From: Arcuatula senhousia
Taxonomy: Eukaryota > Mollusca > Bivalvia > Mytilida > Mytilidae
Direction: 5' to 3'
Length of the DNA: 64,000 nt
Assembly: GCA_963971305.1 (NCBI GenBank)
Contig: OZ020304.1
Location: 19,450,103-19,514,102 of the forward strand
Shown one piece after another: positions 1-10,336 of the stretch (positions are counted from its first letter, which is position 1; every line of letters starts with the position of its first letter). Both the position numbers and the translations under genes were made by a program. Under the pieces are notes generated by a model. The model made no database searches. It worked only from the letters and a program-made list of their open reading frames with translations, and had not been told where the DNA came from.

Positions 1-894
1 CGAAAAAGCCATAGGTGTGTATTCTTTGCAATGCGTGTACAAATGCGTTAGTGATTGTAAATTTAACACTGTAATTGTTAAAAATCAATGTAAATCATTT
101 TTCATATACTATATTCGAAACATTTTAAGGTATTTTACTTATTTCTTCCACCAGCGTGATATACTTTTTTGATAGAGTTATGATCATATATATCTGATGA
201 CCCTCCCCCCTTTTTTAATAAACCTCTATGTAAGTGATTAACAAATCCGATAATTTCATGTTAAATGATGTATTTGAAAAATGTCTACTTCTAGTTTAAA
301 ATTATGCAAAAAATTAATAGTAAAATTGCAATATTTCTGAACTTTTGTAAAAACAGATTTTTTTCTAATTCACATAGTTGTTAGGGGTACATGTCATTTT
401 GTCCAAATTTTACGCCTTTTGTTTAGTTTATGCTGATTTCCTTTTAAATATTCAAAAAGATATGATACTTCTTGCACGTTTTATCAAAATTAACATTTAA
501 AAGCTCATGGAATTTTTTAATAAAAAACTTTTATGTGTCAAAATGACACAAAAACCCTCCCCCTTTTCAAAAGTATATAATCGAGAAAGTTTATCTTTTA
601 CTTTGAAAAGGCACGAAAATCGGTACAAATATAGTCAAATATCAAGTCTAATCTGTTTAGTCGATTTTGGTACCTCAAATATCTCTTCAATCGTAAGAAA
701 ATGGTCTTAATACAAAAAGTTCAAAAAACAAATGTTGACCTTTGACCTTGTTTTATGAAAATTTGCACCAATTTTGGCTTTGACGACCAATCTTATTTTG
801 AAGAAGAGACAATAAGAAATCGAAAGAGGTATGATATAGCTGTATGTTATTCATGACGATTAAACTTTTTGAAATGTGGTCTTGGTCACCGGCC
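1..894. other. AT-rich stretch, nothing recognised
   Basis: No open frame here resembles a known protein and no terminal repeats were seen. The only ORF (507-710, 67 codons) is low in complexity and looks like chance. Confidence 0.5.
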
Positions 895-1010
895 TATATA
901 CACGCAGTGAAATTTTACTTTTAAATTTGACTATGTATAAAAATTATGTCAATGTGTGGATCTTGTCTTTCTGGCACATATTTCATATTCTTTATTTTTA
1001 AAAATTTTGG
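895..1010 (+). repeat. Decayed copy of PLE-associated repeat A
   Basis: The stretch resembles the better copies at 1262-1590, 1846-2143 and 2788-2975. All share a block around CGCAGTGAAATTTT, followed by a conserved segment around ATGTGGATC and TTTCTGGC. It is the most diverged of the four. Because one copy leads directly into a PLE reverse transcriptase fragment, I treat the repeat as a non-coding part of PLE family 1. That link is an inference from position. Confidence 0.5.
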
Positions 1011-1261
1011 TGGCAAAAAAGAATGGTTTTCCATAAGAGCTATTAATGTAGAAGAAATATTCTCTGGAAAATGAAGAAAATCATTGGGTCCAATAAAATA
1101 TATGGCTTAGAAACCGCAAGAATCTGATAAATCAAGACAATGGGAGGTGTACATTTACATTATACAAGCAAGTTTTCCTGAAAGTATTGAGGAAAATCCA
1201 TTAGATGGAAGGACAAAATCACGGACGGACAGAACCAACCCGCTGCTTTAAAAGTGGGATA

Positions 1262-1800
1262 TTAAAACAGTCTTCTGTTTTTGTTTTATCAAATCTAATA
1301 TTCTACCGGTTTTCCAAATTTTCTACTAATAGCGTGTCTGATGAAGGTTAATGCAGAACAGAGCTACACACGCAGTGAAATTTTGCTTTTGTACATTTAT
1401 CAAAATCATTTCAATATGTGGATCGTGTTTTTCTGGCGCATATTCCATATTCTTTCGTTTTTATTATTTTTACAGTGTTTGGATTTAGTGCCGTGTGGAG
1501 GTCGTAGAAAGCTTCTCCGTGCTTCAGTAGTATGCTTTTATATATTTTTGAGTACTGGAATATGTGTTGGAAAGACGCAGTTTACCTATTTTCAAAATTT
1601 GACAACGTTAGGCTCTCTCTTATTTGGTTCCCCAGTTTGGTATTTTTTGGTTATACTGTTCTATGCTCTTCATATTCATACAGTGTTTGGCATTTTCAAT
1701 ATTTTTGGTAGAGCGCCTCTGATGAGTCTTGAATAGACGAAACGCGCGTCAGGCGTAGCAAAATTAATTGTCTGGAACTTTGTTGTCATTTGTATTTAAA
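1262..1800 (+). repeat. Repeat A plus hammerhead-bearing segment
   Basis: Two blocks are joined here. Positions 1262-1590 are a copy of repeat A. Positions 1590-1800 are the reverse complement of part of the 357-bp unit tandemly arrayed at 17394-18315, including its hammerhead. The frame at 1341-1736 (131 codons) looks membrane-like only because the DNA is T-rich; it lies in dispersed repeat sequence and I do not call it a gene. The block could be the terminal-repeat part of a PLE or a solo retrozyme copy. Confidence 0.6.
1713..1756 (+). ncRNA. Type I hammerhead ribozyme, family 1
   Basis: A self-cleaving RNA motif read directly from the sequence. Stem I is GCGCCU (1713-1718) with AGGCGU (1751-1756), six pairs including one G-U. 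The core CUGAUGA is at 1719-1725. Stem II is GUCU-UGAAU-AGAC (1726-1738), followed by GAAA (1739-1742). Helix III is minimal: A1742 to U1749 with only two or three pairs, as ACGCGCGU is self-complementary. Predicted cleavage is after C1750 (GUC). All invariant core bases are present. Minimal-helix-III hammerheads are known from Penelope-like elements and animal retrozymes. Activity is untested. Confidence 0.85.
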
Positions 1801-1845
1801 AATTATAAATTTATCTGTTTGGTCATTGTTGTAATATTTTTGGCT

Positions 1846-2143
1846 TCTGTTTTTGTTTGATCAAATCTAATATTCAACCGATTTTCCAAGTTTTCTACTC
1901 CTAGCGTGTCTGATGAAGGCTAATCAAGAAAAGTGCTTCACAAGCAGTGAAATTTTGCTTTTGTACATTTATCAAAATCATTTCAATATGTGGATCGTGT
2001 CTTTCTGGCGCATATTCCATATTCTTTCGTTTTTAACATTATTTCAGAGTTTGGCTTTAGTGCCGTGTGTAGGTCGTAGAAAGCTTCCCCGTGCTCCAAA
2101 TGTATGGTTTTATATATTTTCGAGTACTGGAATGTGTTTAAAA
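1846..2143 (+). repeat. Repeat A copy fused to PLE fragment
   Basis: Third copy of repeat A. It runs into PLE-1 reverse transcriptase sequence at about 2144 with no gap. The open frame 1913-2425 spans the junction by chance, so the first 75 or so codons are repeat and the rest are RT. Confidence 0.6.
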
Positions 2144-2425
2144 GACTTTCCAATCGTCAACTTCCCCTTCTTGTGTAGCAATATTCCGTCAGCTCCAGCT
2201 TATGGAGTTTACGTATCTCAATTGATTCGTTACTCCAGAGCGTGCGGGACTTACATCGATTTCCTTAGCAGAGCGACATGTCTGACGCAAAAATTGCTCA
2301 CACAGGGTTATGTTGCTCCTCGGTTGCTGTCTTCACTCAAGAAATTTTACGGAAGACATCATGCACTTATAGACAAATATGGGATTTCGATCTCTCAGAT
2401 GAGTGCAGATGTTGGTTTGTCATAG
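2144..2425 (+). pseudogene. PLE family 1 RT, C-terminal fragment
   Basis: About 93 codons of the C-terminal part of a Penelope-like reverse transcriptase. Recognisable blocks in order are FPIVNFPFLCSNIPSAP, YGVYVSQLIRYSRACG, LTQKLLTQGY and LKKFYGRHHALIDKYG, ending at a stop at 2423-2425. These blocks recur at 13618-13875, 23523-23921 and 27841-28113. The catalytic palm (GIPMGT and YIDD) is missing, so the copy is 5'-truncated. No GIY-YIG endonuclease is visible downstream. The PLE assignment rests on block order and context; a related RT lineage cannot be excluded by eye. Confidence 0.65.
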
Positions 2426-2717
2426 TGTGTTGTTTTGTCTTCCTTTACTGGATTTGACACGCTGAATGGACTATTGGCAACGCGACGGGTGTGCTATAGC
2501 AAGCAGGAACTGCTTACTCTTCCGGAGCACCTGAGTTCACTCTTGTTTCGACTGGAGTTCGCGTTGTTGATTGATATTCAGTTGTTTTGTGTTTCCATGT
2601 TTTACGTGTTGTCTGTTTTGTCCCGTTCTTGTTTGTGTTTACTGGTTTAGTCTCTGCCCTTTCGGACTTTTGACATTCGGATACCCCATTGGTACCTCTG
2701 CTTCTTACATATTTCAT
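2426..2717 (+). repeat. PLE family 1 3' tail
   Basis: Non-coding tail following the RT stop. It includes GCAGGAACTGCTTACTCTTC and, further on, CTGCCCTTTCGGACTTTTGA. The same tail recurs at 13370-13617 (minus), 28139-28400 (plus) and 35445-35610 (minus, solo). The small ORFs on both strands here are artefacts of the repeat. Confidence 0.65.
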
Positions 2718-2787
2718 AAATTTGACAACGTTTGGCTATTTCTTTAAAAATTGATAAATTTATCTGCTTGGTCATTGTTGTAATATG

Positions 2788-2975
2788 TTTTGGCTTCTGT
2801 TTTTGTTTTATCAAATGTAATATTCTACCGGTTTTCCAAGTTTCTACTACTAGCGTGTCTGATAAAGGTTAATCCAAATAAGCGCTTCATACGCAGTGAA
2901 ATTTTGCTTTTGTACAATTTCAAAATCATTTTAATATGTGGATCGTGTCTTTCTGTCGCATATTCCATATTCTTA
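2788..2975 (+). repeat. Repeat A, truncated copy
   Basis: Fourth copy of the block seen at 1262 and 1846, ending just before the TIR element that starts at 3043. Confidence 0.5.
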
Positions 2976-3042
2976 ATCTTAAATACACATTTTGAGTTTA
3001 AGTCATTTACTCAATTTGTTTCAATAGATATTGCAATCGCAT

Positions 3043-4540
3043 ATATGTTACAGTAAAAGTGTATAATTACGAATTATACATAATTCCTAAAAAAATCAGT
3101 AAATATGTATAATTTATACTGGCTTCATTAGTTATTATACATAATTACTGTTTTTTTTAAGGAATTATGCATAATTACTAAAGTATTTAGCAGTAATTAT
3201 GTATGATTCCTAAAAGCTAATGAAATGGTATTAAACTTATTCTAATTTGACTTTTAGGCTAGGGAACCCTGCACTACTACACAAAAAGCATGTGAGTCAA
3301 AAATGAGTTGCCCAAGATATGGACCTTTACCAAAGTTATTCAATGCAAAGAATTAAAGCCTGAGCTGTATATTCTTTGACACACTTTCTGATACTGTTAT
3401 TTAAACGAAAAATAAATAGAGATATAAAGACGTTTTTTCCCTCTGACTTAAAAATCTTTAAAAAAATATGTTTATTAAGTTTTACCTTTAAACTTATTAA
3501 AATTGACTTCACTATTATTATCGTATTTCTTTTTTTTTTGTGAATAAAACAATCATAGTTCTTTAAAAGTATTAAATTAATAAAATTTGTGTCAAAAGAT
3601 AGATAATTTCAAAAGTTATAGTTTTATGAGTTGGAATGCTTGTGCCCTATTCTACAATTTTACCAAAATCAAATCAGTAATTTTGTATAAAAACTTCTTT
3701 AAAAGTCAGTAATTATGTATAATTACTGGTAAGAATTAGGAATTATAGCGAGCATAGCTCGCAAGCGGGCACGAAGTGCCCGCTCGAGCGGAGAGCTCTA
3801 CGGTATTTGTTTCCGCGAGAACTTTACTAATACTGATTTAGATTTTTTAAAAGGAAAGGGTTATTATTTTTACAGCACCGGAGTGAATGTTAAAATAATT
3901 TATAAGAAAAGAAATAATGCTTAAAAAAATAATAAATTGCGCTTTTTACAAGAAAATAATATTTTTAAAATAATAAATACACATAAGCTGCTCGTTTCGT
4001 CTTTGTTATATGCACGTACGAAACTAAGTGTCTCGAAGCTTAACCGCCCCATACCATCTCGCCCCAAATACATTATAATACTAATACTAATATTTATTTG
4101 TTTAGCACATTTACAATAAATGGTTATAACAAATACAAAATGACATAATAATGAGAAATAATGCAAACAATAGAAACTGGGTCTTGATGCAACTCTACAC
4201 CCATTCACCACAATTGGTAAATAATTAATATAGAATCGCTCCAAGACGCAGCTCCGAAAACAATATTTGATGATAGAGATAAAAATAAAATAAAATTAAG
4301 AACTATATACCTAGAGCTGTAGTGACTTAGAGAAACGTTCAATCCTCATATTCATTTATACTTATTAAATGTTTTGGTTAATTATATAAACAAAACGTAG
4401 TCCCTTTTAGCTATGCTCGCATGTAGGCAATGCCTACTCCATATTATATATTTCCTAACCCCTTCAGCAATTATACATATTTACTGAAATTTCAGGAATT
4501 ATGTATAATTTTCTAATTATACACTTTTACTGTAACATAT
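3043..4540. mobile_element. TIR element, copy 1 (1.5 kb, non-autonomous)
   Basis: The ends are inverted repeats of about 45 bp. The left starts ATATGTTACAGTAAAAGTGT and the right is the reverse complement, ending at 4540. Subterminal regions hold many inverted copies of a motif like GGAATTATGTATAATTACT. The interior has strong short hairpins at 3748-3762 and 3765-3783 (stem GCGGGCAC with loop GAA). No transposase frame was found. A related element starts immediately at 4541. Confidence 0.65.
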
Positions 4541-6250
4541 ATATGTTACAGGGACAGTCTTTAATTAGGATTTCTGTATACATAATTTCTGAAATTTCAG
4601 TAAAAATGTATAATTACTAAAAGGCTTAGGAAATATATTTACTTCATAAATTAGACCAGAAATTATACAGAATTACAGATTTTTAAAGATGACTTTATAC
4701 AAAGTTACTGGTTTGATATTTTAGTAAATTTGCAGAATAAAGCACAAGCATTCCAATACACATGTCAATATTTGTACAATACTGTTGAAATCAACAATCT
4801 CTTGAAACACATTTCATTTAGTAAATATGTAAAATATGGCCGTAAAGTTCACACGCTCGTTTATTCTCTTCTTTTATATACTAAGTATTTTGATAACTTT
4901 TGATATGGTAAACTACTCTAAAACCAAAATCATATAGTGAGTAAGTGATTTGGTGGTTTACATGTTTGCAACACTACATAGTTAACGACAGGCTGATTTA
5001 CATATCTTATTTGCATAAAATACAAAAAGATATTAGACACAAGTATTCCCTACACATGAAGTCTTTACCTATACAATACAATCAAAATATATCTATAACT
5101 TTGAAGGCATGCAACAAACTCCTCACAGTCCCAGTTCCCGTTCGTAACGGTCCGTACACTAATCACTGCTTCAGGCTTTCCGGGCTTCTTTTCAGTGACC
5201 TCTTTTTGACACCAACGCTAACTTAAAAACCATGAATAGTACATGTACTGACATATACCTTAATGCATTACGCAACCACATTGTTTATAGTATAGCCTTA
5301 ATACTTCTACTTAACTTCACTTTTAAATAGTGCCTAAACATTTAAACCGTTTTTACAACTAATTGAATTAATTTCTAAGAAAAAAAATATTACAGAAAAT
5401 TTTGTTGTTTTCATAGCTAACTTTAGTAAAATTTTGAAAATGTATTGAAATAAAAATTCTTATCAATAATCTTGATGGAATTCATACAAGCCTATAGCAG
5501 TGGGATAATCCTGACCTATTTTTGTCGGGGAGGAGAAGCCTGCTGCGAAGGAGTTTGGGCATGCAAATCGAATTTAGTTAATAATATTATAATAAATGTC
5601 CTTTTTATGATAAGCTAGGCTCTACTGCGGGCCTTATCAACACCCAGGCCCCGTAAAATAAAAATTATAAAGTCGAATTTAATAAATTTAAAGTATTAGC
5701 TTTAAATACAAATTTTCACGATTAGATATACAGTATGATTTGACAAATGTAGTAAATTGTCATATTTTTTAGCATTTGTTTTTGCTTGCTTTTTGCTTTT
5801 TGTTTTGTTTTGTTGTTTTATCTTTTTAGAGAGAGGAAATAAAAACAGACGTTCATAAAAAGCGATATGCAATTTGTTGCCATCGTAACGTATACTTAAT
5901 ATAAAAATGTGTCGCACTTGCACAATAGGTACTGGAGAGATTCCGAATCTAGTATCAAAAAATGTGTAAGTTCAAGGGGTTTAATTTCTGTGAAAGGTAA
6001 TGCGTTGTGCTTATAGTGCATTGCTTGTAATTTTTTTTAACACATCAAAAAAGTTTAATTTTATTCTAATTATTATTAGTCTTCAGCAATTATACATAAT
6101 TACTTCTTGATAATTTAGTAATTATGCATTATTTCTGAAAATTTCAATAATTATGTATAATAACTAATGAGGCCAACGATTATACATATTTACTTATTTT
6201 TTAAAGGAATTATTTACAATTCCTAACTGTACACTTTTGTGTAACATGTA
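4541..6250. mobile_element. TIR element, copy 2, adjacent to copy 1
   Basis: The left end repeats the ATATGTTACAG terminus right after copy 1 ends. The right end near 6210-6250 has a degenerate match (ACACTTTTGTGTAACAT). It shares the ATAATTAC-type subterminal motifs at 4560-4620 and 6080-6235. The interior differs from copy 1 and has no recognisable coding sequence. Confidence 0.5.
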
Positions 6251-7651
6251 TAGTGTAAGTAGTTTAGATATTTTTATGTTCAGTACATTTTTGTTATTTG
6301 GAAACGACTCCATTATTCAAAATACGAAAAGTAGAATTTTGAATTCCTCCTCAGAATTGCAAAATAAGCCGTTCTGATATGACTTTTATTTCTATTTTCG
6401 TTATTATAGCTATAAACAGTGAAATGGAACATATGTTATTTCCGGTTCGACTAAAAATGGAATAAAATCATCGCCGATTGACAACCCGTTATGTTCGAGG
6501 ACGAATCAAAATCGAAAGAGTTGCCGAAAGATTCAGGCGAGGGATACACTGGATGTGTTGCATCATAAAATTTTTCACGGGCCATGCACATGTTGTACAT
6601 GTTGTACCGATGAATTTGAATGTTGAAAGATACAGTTAAGAAATCCTAACTAAACATTTGTTTCCGTTATGTCATTGAAACGCAAAATGCACAACCACAC
6701 ACCGCTCGCGTTAACATTTACATTTTTGCTATATTCTAACGTAGATAAATAACCACGACAATTTCTGCCCGAATGAGCATATTTGGGATAACAACAGTTA
6801 TTATTCAGTGTAACTGAATTTGTTAGGTAAAGTTTTTGATGCCGGTTCAGAATTTTAAAATATCTTGCCTTTATTTGTTAATCCAAATTTTGTTACACTT
6901 TCTCTGTGTTTGAGAACATAAATTATATTAACATGTTCATTACAACCTTAATTGATCTCAAATTAACCTACGTATAAAAAGTTCCTTTTTTCATTTTTGA
7001 AATTTTAAGCTAACAAGAAAAATTTCAGACGAACATGTTTGACAAAACTGAGATTATTGTAACCTACATATTCCAGTTAAGCCTTGAAAATAAACAAAAA
7101 TAATTGTTTAAGAACCAGTCAAAACTATTTGCATTCTCGAATGAAAGGATATAGGTGTGGCAGTAAAAATTATGATTATTGGGTTTTGTATAACCACTTC
7201 AATCAGCCCAACCATGACAAATGCCTGAACATGAAAGTCCATTTTATCGAAAAAACGAGAGCTACACTGGATAAAAGCTTTAGGCACTGCAATGCCTTAT
7301 GCATGTAATGATAATATCAATATTGCCAGCCCAAAATGTAGTGAAGTGACTGTTATGAACCTGTTTGACCCTGATTGACGGATCAAGCCTAGATTTGGTC
7401 CTTATCAAACTGACAAGAGATCTCTGTCTGATATGTTTGATGACCTACTCACTAGTCTGCAACAATTTTTAGGTGTTCATCATGTTCATACCTTTCTGTT
7501 TTCACTACCAGTCACGAACTGAAAGACCTACGTGATCTACGGTTCGCAAAAGAATGTACTGATACATGTGCTCCATCTTATATACTTTCTAGCATTATAT
7601 GTGACATTGCCCTCTTCCGTCTTTACAAACCTGTAAGATGTGAACCTCTTA
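6251..7651. other. No recognised feature
   Basis: AT-rich sequence. The ORF at 7084-7308 (74 codons) has no recognisable motif and no repeat copy elsewhere in the window. I see nothing else supportable. Confidence 0.4.
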
Positions 7652-7939
7652 CAGATAGGTCCAGTCCTAACCTGCATGCATAGAGGTCCAGAAAAGCTGA
7701 CCAGAAGATCAGTTTCTGGACAGCTCTTCGTCTGAGGACAGGTCAGGTTTGGGCTGACCTGACTTGTAGTCTGGTCTGTTTTGGTCCACTTTTAAAAGCA
7801 GACCTGACCAGGAGAGCGGACCACGGTCCGCTTTCACCTTACCAAAGTTCACTCTTTGGACAGCTATATCTAACCAGAAAAGCGGACCTAAAGTCTGCTT
7901 AATGTTAATTTTTGTACAGGTTAGGACTGGACCCATCTG
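7652..7939. mobile_element. TA-flanked MITE (288 bp)
   Basis: Inverted ends of about 24 bp start CAGATAGGTCCAGTCC on the left and end in its near-exact complement on the right, with one mismatch. Each end is flanked by TA (7650-7651 and 7940-7941), which fits a Tc1/mariner-type TA duplication. The interior is rich in imperfect GGTCCGC/GCGGACC motifs and lacks coding capacity. PLE sequence follows directly, so the MITE may have landed in a PLE copy. Confidence 0.65.
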
Positions 7940-7950
7940 TAGTATACTTT

Positions 7951-8190
7951 TTGACAACATATTTGTCACATTTGGAGGAAAAAAAATTCAAAACGAATTG
8001 GCATTCCAATGAGCACAAATCCTCTTCTTGCCGATTTCTTTTTATACTCTTACGAGACTAACTTTCTTCAAAAACTCGCAAAGAAGAAGAAGATGAAAGA
8101 GGCAAGGTCCTTTAATTTCACTTTTAGATATATCGACGATGTCCTCTCTGTAGTCACTGGTGGAAAAATTCAAAATTAAGATGAACGTAT
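7951..8190 (+). pseudogene. PLE family 2 RT, palm fragment
   Basis: A short RT piece with DNIFVTFGG, then GIPMSTN (the usual GIPMGTN loop block), YSYETNFLQ and FRYIDDVLSV, the catalytic palm with its aspartate pair. The frame then meets a stop and runs into the family-2 tail. Compared with the copy at 12568-13235, everything after IDDVLS is missing. It is a nonfunctional remnant. Confidence 0.65.
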
Positions 8191-8510
8191 TTGTTAATGT
8201 TCGTTTTGATTGGTGTTTTGCTGAATATTGGTGTTTTGCTGAATGTTGTACTGAGATGATCATCTTATTTTCCTTATTTTGTCTTCACAACCGTGTTGCG
8301 TGGTGTGTTACTACCGGTCCCTAAGATCGCAATGGTAGTGGGAGGTTTGGCGCGTCATAAAATCTGGTTTAATCCACCAGTTCATTTGAAATGCCTGTTC
8401 CAAGTCAGGACCATTGCGATCTTTAACTATTCCGGTGTGTCTTCAATTTTTTGTCTTTTCTCTTTGACATTTATATTGATAATCCAAGTTCGGTAATTTT
8501 GTTATCACCT
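8191..8510 (+). repeat. PLE family 2 3' tail
   Basis: Non-coding tail shared by the family-2 copies. It contains an inverted pair, AAGATCGCAATGG and CCATTGCGATCTT, about 80 bp apart, flanking a GGAGGTTTGGCGCG core. Other copies are at 12241-12567 (minus), 15421-15770 (plus), 29835-30109 (minus), 30436-30690 (minus, inserted) and 37035-37345 (plus, solo). Confidence 0.65.
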
Positions 8511-9254
8511 ATATGATATACTTTATGTTAAAAACGAAAGAATATGGAATACGATCCGCTTATTGTGACATGAATGAATAAGTTCCATTGATATTTTAAA
8601 TGTACATAACACAAACAGTAACGCAGTACACTTGTCCCACATTGTTACATAAAGCATTCAAAGGATTTTAAAAACCAAGGGTTCATGTAACTTTCTATAT
8701 TTTTAATATCGAGTAACACTTGTAAGGGTTTATTCATTTTCATTAAGAACATTGCAACTATCATTATTTTTGGATATATAAAAAAATCAAAATAAACATA
8801 ATCACCATTTATGCTTTTTTCTTCAATATATACTTATTTAATATGTTTTATCAATATAAAAGATGTATAAAATGTCGATGTAACACTAACGTTTTTATGT
8901 TAGTAAAATAAAAAAAAAAACTTATGTATAAAAGTCTGTTCATCATTTTTTTTTAGATAACAAGTGTGGACTCTAATGCATATTGCCTAGCAAGCCGCTA
9001 TGGACACAAAAAGCAAAGGTCTGCTTTAGTAACATAAAAATACTTTATTATTTCTAGGTCCTGCTAAGGTTTATTGTTGAATTCTATATGTAGCCTTTGC
9101 TGTACACATACTATAAAATCGATCTAAAATTAAGCCATGTCGATGGATCTAAGTTATGTAAGTGTTTATCCCAAACATTATTTGTTTTTAGATCCAGTAT
9201 AAGCATTGTATTATGTCCTATTTAGTTTAAAATAATTGCATCTAAGTTTGGTTA
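8511..9254. other. No recognised feature
   Basis: AT-rich; no coding, repeat or terminal structure that I can support. Confidence 0.4.
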
Positions 9255-9370
9255 TGTTAGTGGAGGAAATAGGAAACTATTGCAGATAGAGAAAAGCTGT
9301 TGTTTGCTTAAACATACAGCTCATCGAGCTGTACAAAAGTCTCCATTGGATCAAAGATGTCACAGTCTGT
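9255..9370 (+). repeat. Single unit of minisatellite element 1
   Basis: The block GCAGATAGAGAAAAGCTGTT, followed by a CAGCTCATCGAGCTGTACAAA stretch and a CTCCATTGGATCAAAG stretch, matches one 156-bp unit of the element at 44466-45850. It is an orphan fragment. Confidence 0.6.
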
Positions 9371-9972
9371 TGTTCATATATACTTATAAATCAGCTTAAT
9401 GTTAAAGTTTAAAAAGGTTTCAATCTTCAAATTATTCTGAGAACAAAAGCTACCAACGGGATTCTGGGAATACCGAAGAAGAAAATCAAACATATATTTT
9501 GCGCCTAGAAATTTTTATAATTTTCGTTTTATAATATTATTATTTTCAACATTTAGTAGCATTCCAAGCATGCGGAGATGAAAAAAAAAATGTACATTGT
9601 TATTTTGACTTTTTTCTAAGTGTGACCAAAAAGGAAACTGGACTCATCCTCTTTTGTATTTTTGTCTTGGGCCAATGCAAGACGGCAAGCAGCGACTTAT
9701 GGTCATGCTGAAGACTGTTGGCTGTTTTCCATTGTGATTTTTAAAATTCACGTTTCTTTATGTTGGTTGTGTGGCGTACAATTATTCCACATCTAATTAT
9801 CGTCTACTTTAATGGTTATCATTTGTCAGATCAGCCTATGATTTTGAAGTATATAATATTATATGAAATAACTTTGAACCCAATTGTAGATCTCTTTATG
9901 AAAATTTGCAATGTACATGTATGCCTTTAAAATTTTTACGTCTAATAGCAATAAATTATATTATAACTCAAA

Positions 9973-10159
9973 CAGGGCCAGATCCAGAAATTTTTGAAAG
10001 GGGTTGGTCCACATAAATTCCGCTGTGGACGAAGGACGGAAAGGGGTGGTTCTAGACAAATTTTGCAGAAAACCTACACGATACTTGCAAAATTTTTGTC
10101 GGAAAGGAGGAAAATTCCAACCTCGGACCCCCCCCCCCCCCCCCCCGGATCCGCCGCTG
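9973..10159. mobile_element. Possible TIR MITE with poly-C tract
   Basis: The left end reads CAGGGCCAGATCCAG and the right end (10148-10159) is a near complement, GGATCCGCCGCTG. Flanks CTCAAA and CTCACA could be an imperfect 6-bp duplication. Just inside the right end is a run of 19 C (10128-10146). Both ORFs across it are artefacts of the poly-C run, giving poly-Pro on one strand and poly-Gly on the other. The hAT-like CAG...CTG ends are suggestive only. Confidence 0.45.
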
Positions 10160-10259
10160 CTCACACATTTTTGATTGTCACCTATTCAAAGATTGTCCCT
10201 CCCTTTATGATAGAGACTAAAGCAAACTTATACACGAACGTTGCAATCAATGTTCCGCA

Positions 10260-10336
10260 CACAGGGGCTTGGATTCTGGTCATTTATATTGACTTTTAAG
10301 TCGCCTCCCCCCTACTCTTTAATCCAAGCCCCTGTG
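10260..10336. mobile_element. Miniature inverted-repeat element (77 bp)
   Basis: Perfect inverted ends, CACAGGGGCTTGGATT and its complement, lie 77 bp apart end to end. Flanking octamers are GTTCCGCA and GTTCCTTT, which could be a decayed 8-bp duplication. The ends resemble those of the 920-bp element at 47126-48045 (CACAGGCG and TTGGGT), which has a perfect 8-bp duplication, so this may be an extreme deletion derivative of that family. Confidence 0.55.

Noticed and set aside
1339..1400. CTGATGAAGG...GCAGTGAAAT in repeat A as a hammerhead
   Set aside because: No pairing can be drawn for stem II between CTGATGA and GAAA, and no stem I partner follows.
1341..1736. 131-codon ORF resembling a membrane protein
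   Set aside because: Lies wholly in dispersed repeats (repeat A and the hammerhead unit) that recur elsewhere without the frame.
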